Assembly (NCBI GenBank): GCA_041642035.1
Contig: JBEPXC010000108.1
Span: 1 to 11,937 of the forward strand
Length of the DNA: 11,937 bases
Source: SKVR01 sp041642035
GTDB taxonomy: Bacteria; Bacteroidota; Bacteroidia; Bacteroidales; UBA7960
Direction of reading: 5' to 3'
The notes below the pieces were generated by a model. The model searched no databases. It saw nothing but the letters and a program-made list of their open reading frames with translations, and was not told the origin of the DNA. This document shows, piece after piece, positions 8,159 to 11,937 of this stretch (its first letter is position 1; each line of letters begins with the position of its first letter). A program made the translations under genes and the position numbers.

Positions 8159-8197
8159 CAGCCAGAACACCCCCTGTGAAGGAAGAAATCCTGGCTG
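8159..8197 (-). terminator. Candidate intrinsic terminator after the carboxyltransferase-carrier pair
   Basis: CAGCCAG (8159-8165) and CTGGCTG (8191-8197) are perfect reverse complements. Read on the minus strand, the GC-rich 7-bp stem is followed by TTTTCTTTC (8158 downward). It sits about 40 nt after the carrier stop at 8239, where a terminator would be expected. The 25-nt loop is long, which lowers confidence. The rest of the 212-nt gap 8027-8238 holds no gene I can support. Confidence 0.45.
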
Positions 8198-8238
8198 GTA
8201 AACAACTAAAAGGACACGCCTGGTTTTTTGTTCAGGTA

Positions 8239-8580
8239 CTAATCCTGCATTTCGATCAGGACAAAGTTTTTGGGTACGATGTCTCCTGCTTTTACATACA
8301 ATGTTTTGATGAATCCGTCGTAAGGCGCCTTGATCAGGTTTTTCATTTTCATGGCTTCAAGAATCAGTAAGGTTTCGCCTTCCTTTACCTCATCGCCCTC
8401 TTTGACAAAAACATCAGGGATATTGCCCGGCATAAAGGATTTCAACTGAGCCGGATTGTTGGGTTTATAGGGCTTGCGTCGCAAGGCCATCTCGTTGAGC
8501 CTGGTTTTATAGCTCACCTCGTCAACTATTAGCTCTATCAGCTCATCTTTAACTTGTTTGGATAAATTTTCGTTCTCCAT
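8239..8580 (-). CDS. Biotin carboxyl carrier (biotinyl domain) protein of an acyl-CoA carboxylase or decarboxylase
   Basis: The 113-residue protein carries a biotin that is carboxylated at one active site and delivered to the carboxyltransferase. Residues about 47-111 form the biotinyl fold: LKSFMPGNIPDVFVKEGDEV, then LLILEAMKMKN with biotinylated Lys78 in the AMKM motif, then IKAPYDGFIKTLYVKAGD. Pro and Gly placement around EAMKM fits biotin rather than lipoate. The N-terminal part (1-46) is a charged helix followed by ALRRKPYKPNNP, apparently a docking or linker segment, without the long Ala/Pro linker of many AccB proteins. It lies 56 nt downstream of the carboxyltransferase gene on the same strand, so the two are probably co-transcribed. 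No biotin carboxylase gene is adjacent. Gene names such as accB or mmdC would overstate the evidence. Confidence 0.93.
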   Translation of the reverse strand: MENENLSKQVKDELIELIVDEVSYKTRLNEMALRRKPYKPNNPAQLKSFMPGNIPDVFVKEGDEVKEGETLLILEAMKMKNLIKAPYDGFIKTLYVKAGDIVPKNFVLIEMQD

Positions 8581-8636
8581 TTATGTTGTATTATAATATT
8601 CTTTAATTGTGGAAATGATTGCAGCAATTCCCCTGA

Positions 8637-10184
8637 TCAAAATGGAGGGATACCATGTTTTTTAGGGGGTGTCATTTCTGATTTTTGCCCCGACACTTCC
8701 AGTGCATGAACCAGGAATCGCCTGGTCTCTGAGGGTTCAATAACGGCATCGATGTATCCATGGGCTGCGGCAACATAAGGGTTGGCAAATTTCCTTTTAT
8801 ATTCTTCAACCTTTTCCTGTCTTACCTTATCGGGATCGGCGGCATTTTTTATCTCATTTCTGAATATGATGTTGGCGGCTCCTTCAGGACCCATAACAGC
8901 TATTTCGGCGGTAGGCCAGGCAAAGACAAAATCAGCCCTCAGGTGACGTGAACACATGGCTATATAACCACCTCCGTAGGCTTTGCGTAGGATGACGGTG
9001 ATTTTGGGTACCGTAGCTTCGGAGTAAGAGTAAAGAATTTTAGCGCCATGCCTGATCACTCCGGCATGCTCCTGATCAATACCAGGAAGATATCCCGGAA
9101 GATCTACCAGGGTAATAAGGGGGATATTAAAGGCATTGCAGAAGCGAATGAATCTGGCAGCTTTATCGGAGGAGTCTACATCCAACACACCTGCCAGCAC
9201 CATGGGCTGATTGGCTACAAAACCTACCGTATCGCCATTGATGCGACCGAAACCTACCACCATGTTGGCAGCAAAAAGCTCCTGCACCTCAAAAAAGTCA
9301 CTGTCATCGCTGATAGATCTTATAACATCCCTTACATCGTAAGGTTCTCTGGGATCGGTGGGGATGATATCGTCAATTTTAAACTGGCGACTCTTAGGTG
9401 CTTTCTTGGGGAATGGGTCTGCTTTTTTAGTATTGTTCCATGGGATATAGGTTACAAGCTTTTTAATTTGCTGCATACATTCCTGCTCACTCTCAGCAAA
9501 GAAATGTGCGTTGCCTGTTACCTCAGAGTGTACCCGGGCGCCACCCAGTTCTTCCATAGTGATCTCTTCTCCCAATACTGATTTTATTACTTCCGGTCCG
9601 GTAATAAACATCTTGGAAATTTTATCTACTACAAAAACAAAATCGGTAAGAGCAGGTGAGTATACGGCACCCCCGGCACAGGGGCCAAGAATGACAGAGA
9701 TCTGTGGAATAACACCTGATGCAAGGGTGTTGCGGTAGAATATTTCTCCATAACCGGCCAATGAATTTACCCCCTCCTGAATTCGTGCACCACCTGAATC
9801 ATTGATGCCTATAATGGGGATTTTCAGATTCATTGCGTGATCCATTATCTTGGTGATCTTACGGGCATGCATGATACCCAATGAACCACCGGCAACAGTA
9901 AAATCCTGCGCATATATGCAAACCGGAAAACCATTGATGGTACCTGTACCGGTTATCACACCATCACCGGGGAGGTGTTTTTTGTCCATATCAAAGTCGC
10001 GGGCAGCATGCTCTACAAACATATCATATTCATGGAAGGAATTGGGGTCCAATAAGGCAATGATTCTCTCTCTTGCGGTCATTTTACCCATTGCCTGTTG
10101 TTTCTCGATAGCTTTTTCTCCGCCACCCAGGAGGGCACCCTGCATTCTTTTTTTAAGATCTAATGTCTTTTGTTTAATCGACAT
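8637..10184 (-). CDS. Acyl-CoA carboxylase beta subunit / methylmalonyl-CoA decarboxylase alpha-type carboxyltransferase
   Basis: The 515-aa crotonase-fold protein moves the carboxyl group between biotin and an acyl-CoA, probably propionyl/methylmalonyl-CoA. The N-terminal half has KMTARERI (34-41), DFTVAGGSLG (94-103), INDSGGARIQEG (127-138) and GPCAGGAVYSPALTDF (167-182), which forms one oxyanion hole. The C-terminal half has DLPGYLPGIDQEHAGVIRHG (361-380) and RKAYGGGYIAMCS (400-412), the second one. The end PPKKHGIPPF resembles the family's PPKKHGNIPL. Length is typical. Ile408 occupies the position of Asp422 of Streptomyces PccB, a substrate-selecting residue; hydrophobic residues there are usual in MmdA and transcarboxylase 12S, so a decarboxylase or transcarboxylase role is possible. 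The carrier gene follows 56 nt downstream. The ATG 10184 start (MSIKQKTLDLKKRM) fits the family. PccB or MmdA cannot be decided from this gene alone. Confidence 0.94.
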   Translation of the reverse strand: MSIKQKTLDLKKRMQGALLGGGEKAIEKQQAMGKMTARERIIALLDPNSFHEYDMFVEHAARDFDMDKKHLPGDGVITGTGTINGFPVCIYAQDFTVAGGSLGIMHARKITKIMDHAMNLKIPIIGINDSGGARIQEGVNSLAGYGEIFYRNTLASGVIPQISVILGPCAGGAVYSPALTDFVFVVDKISKMFITGPEVIKSVLGEEITMEELGGARVHSEVTGNAHFFAESEQECMQQIKKLVTYIPWNNTKKADPFPKKAPKSRQFKIDDIIPTDPREPYDVRDVIRSISDDSDFFEVQELFAANMVVGFGRINGDTVGFVANQPMVLAGVLDVDSSDKAARFIRFCNAFNIPLITLVDLPGYLPGIDQEHAGVIRHGAKILYSYSEATVPKITVILRKAYGGGYIAMCSRHLRADFVFAWPTAEIAVMGPEGAANIIFRNEIKNAADPDKVRQEKVEEYKRKFANPYVAAAHGYIDAVIEPSETRRFLVHALEVSGQKSEMTPPKKHGIPPF

Positions 10185-10364
10185 ATTCTTTGTTTTTTAT
10201 TTTAAATTGTATTAACTAGCTTTGATGAAAGGGTCTTTAAAGTATTGATGCGTGTTAAATCTGTTTGAAAAATCAGTCAAAGTAATGAAAAAAAAATGAA
10301 ACCATCATAAGAAAAATTCAAACTAAAAAAATCAGAATGCCATTAGCGGTGGGTTAAGGATTCT

Positions 10365-11937
10365 TCATCTGACCATGATTTTCTTTCGTAAAATATTGTT
10401 GCCTGATTCGATGGTGATTATATAGACCCCACTTTGGAGGCCCCTAAGGTTGATCTGTGCCGTAGGATGGGTCAGCGTATAATGAGCCACCTGCTGTCCG
10501 TTTAAATTGTTTATGATGACACGTGCACTACCTGTAGCATTATGCAATTTCAGGGCTATAAAATCAGATGCAGGATTAGGAGCAATATCTACTCTGAAAG
10601 AAGATTCCGGTGGGGATGAATTGCTTTGGACATTGGTGAAAACAGCAAATAGTAAAACATCAGATTCGGGCATGACGAATTCAATACTTTCGCTGGTAGA
10701 AACCACCTGGTCGAGATGATTTTTCCAATGAACAAACCAGTATTTATCATTGGCAATAGCGGTAAGCCTAACGGTTTCATTGCTGGCATAATACCCGGCT
10801 CCCGACACCAGGCCTCCGTTTTGTGGAGATATGTCAACCACTACAAAATTAGTCGCCGCATTAGGGTCCAGGCCATAAAGAAATTCCGGGTTTTCGCCCA
10901 CTGGATCCAGCCAGGGAATTAATCTTTTATCACTTGTTGCTCCATTGGCATCCCAATGCAGATAGAACTTGCCATAGTAATCGGGGTTGGTAGGAGCCGT
11001 GCAGCTGGCGCTTCCTCCTGTAAGGGTGCCGGCAATCAGTCCGTCGTGGTCGAACAGGGGGGATCCTGAGGAGCCTCCCTCGGTAACGCCATGTCCTGAG
11101 ACCGTGGGCGCCCATTCTACCTTCCAATATCCCAGGGGCATACCTCCTGTGAAGGTGGAGCTGGTAAGAGATTTTGTAAAGGTAGAGATTTTCTTGGCAT
11201 CACCCCCGGGATGATGTATGGTTACACCCCATTGTGGACTGGTCAATGAACGTGACCATCCGTTATAATAGGGATTCCATGATAGGGGTGGTGAATCATT
11301 GAGCAATAGCAACTTAAAATCTGTTCCGGATTGTATGGGTGCCTTTGCCACCAGTTCGGCCCCTTCAATCATTCTGTTGAGTGATGCGGTGCCACTGTTA
11401 ATACAGGATGTATATTCATAGTTGAAATAAAACTGCCATACAGCCAGGTCTTCTGTACTGGCACTTACACCGCAATGATCAGCAGTGAGAAAATAGGCCG
11501 TTTGGTCCTGCAGGGTGTTGTTAACCAGAGTACCCGTGCAATTATACCAGCTGGTGCCCGATCGGAGAAGAATGCGTGCTACGCCCCGTTTTTGTTTTTG
11601 CCATATAAATCCTTCATCACAATTGACGTTTACATTGCACAGACCGGCATCGGCATCATCCTTCTGCACCACATAATCCGACCAGATGTAAATCATTTCA
11701 TCAATAACAAAATTTGGAGCACTGCCCTGTGGTGGGGTGTGGTATTCAAGAATGAGGGTGCTTGTAGGCAAAATATGGCTGGAGAAAATGCCCCTATCCG
11801 TATTGTTGTCACTGGTAAAAGCCCCCAGGTAATGTTGACCCGATTCATCGTAGATATAAAACTTCTCTTTTTCGGCTATGGAGAAATTGGAAAAAACTAT
11901 CCCCAGGTATTGTGCATCAGGCACATGCAACTTAAGA
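10365..11937 (-). CDS. Lysyl-endopeptidase-like serine protease with InlB-like repeat and T9SS sorting domain (5' end cut)
   Basis: The frame is open to the right edge; the TTG at 11930 is internal, and the signal peptide and most of the propeptide lie outside. Numbering from it gives 521 residues. Residues about 93-355 form a chymotrypsin-fold protease closely resembling Achromobacter protease I: His152 (FLTADHCG), Asp204 (GTDFKLLLL) and Ser288 (TEGGSSGSP) form the triad. Six Cys (98, 104, 131, 153, 176, 310) match its three-disulfide spacing, and Asp317 (NPDYYGKF) matches the S1-pocket Asp225 that gives lysine specificity. Residues about 363-433 are one InlB-type repeat (GGLVSGAGYYASNETVRLTA). 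Residues about 446-521 are a T9SS type A domain (APNP, LRGLQSGVYIITI, KKIMVR). It should be exported and cleave after Lys. The 180-nt gap to the carboxylase gene holds only AT-rich DNA without a convincing promoter or hairpin. Confidence 0.93.
   Translation of the reverse strand, partial: LKLHVPDAQYLGIVFSNFSIAEKEKFYIYDESGQHYLGAFTSDNNTDRGIFSSHILPTSTLILEYHTPPQGSAPNFVIDEMIYIWSDYVVQKDDADAGLCNVNVNCDEGFIWQKQKRGVARILLRSGTSWYNCTGTLVNNTLQDQTAYFLTADHCGVSASTEDLAVWQFYFNYEYTSCINSGTASLNRMIEGAELVAKAPIQSGTDFKLLLLNDSPPLSWNPYYNGWSRSLTSPQWGVTIHHPGGDAKKISTFTKSLTSSTFTGGMPLGYWKVEWAPTVSGHGVTEGGSSGSPLFDHDGLIAGTLTGGSASCTAPTNPDYYGKFYLHWDANGATSDKRLIPWLDPVGENPEFLYGLDPNAATNFVVVDISPQNGGLVSGAGYYASNETVRLTAIANDKYWFVHWKNHLDQVVSTSESIEFVMPESDVLLFAVFTNVQSNSSPPESSFRVDIAPNPASDFIALKLHNATGSARVIINNLNGQQVAHYTLTHPTAQINLRGLQSGVYIITIESGNNILRKKIMVR

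Noticed and set aside
8027..8170. N-terminal extension of rdgB to an upstream start
   Set aside because: The RdgB fold begins at MEIVFATHN (8026). The 48 extra codons are Cys-rich, non-homologous, and run into the candidate terminator.
8176..8370. 64-codon plus-strand frame across the rdgB-carrier gap
   Set aside because: More than half is antisense to the biotin carrier gene including its AMKM region, and no recognisable domain or promoter is present.
9048..9581. 177-codon open frame on the plus strand
   Set aside because: Antisense to the carboxyltransferase gene, whose catalytic motifs are intact across this stretch.
10278..10326. Two near-matches to the -7 element ahead of the carboxyltransferase (TTACTTTG and TTAGTTTG on the minus strand)
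   Set aside because: Each mismatches the conserved second base and has no TTG at usable spacing.
10324..10364. T-rich stretch after the protease stop as a terminator
   Set aside because: The minus strand has a T run, but no hairpin with more than 3-4 pairs precedes it.

Overview
The window looks like chromosomal DNA of a Bacteroidota member, most likely class Bacteroidia. Four signs support this: a FecA-like TonB-dependent receptor, two proteins ending in type IX secretion (T9SS) C-terminal sorting domains, a -7 promoter element of the Bacteroidota TAnnTTTG type, and no obvious Shine-Dalgarno sequences ahead of the starts. Genus cannot be named from what is visible.

Layout, left to right. 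(1) The C-terminal part of a TonB-dependent outer-membrane receptor (+), cut by the left edge. (2) Convergent to it, a compact minus-strand group read from 6068 down to 1834: a kinase-less membrane protein with four PASTA domains, a large secreted protein of unknown function with a T9SS sorting domain, and an RluD-type 23S rRNA pseudouridine synthase. The last two are only 3 nt apart. (3) A 331-nt divergent intergenic region, which carries the best promoter candidate in the window, then ddl (D-alanine--D-alanine ligase) on +. (4) Convergent to ddl, an RdgB/HAM1 house-cleaning NTP pyrophosphatase (-). (5) A minus-strand pair: a biotin carrier protein and an acyl-CoA carboxylase beta (carboxyltransferase) subunit, followed by a candidate intrinsic terminator. 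(6) The C-terminal portion of a lysyl-endopeptidase-like serine protease with one InlB-like repeat and a T9SS sorting domain (-), cut by the right edge.

Functional themes. PASTA protein and ddl, divergent from a shared intergenic region, suggest a cell-wall locus. The receptor, the T9SS protein and the protease are outer-membrane or exported products. The carboxyltransferase plus carrier need partner subunits that are not present here.

No mobile element, CRISPR array, tRNA or rRNA was recognised. Most of the window is ordinary core genome. The points most worth a second look are the protease's conserved lysine pocket without the Trp/His pair of the classical enzyme, the kinase-less PASTA protein beside ddl, the uncharacterised T9SS cargo in the rluD operon, and the carboxyltransferase-carrier pair without a biotin carboxylase or membrane decarboxylase subunit.
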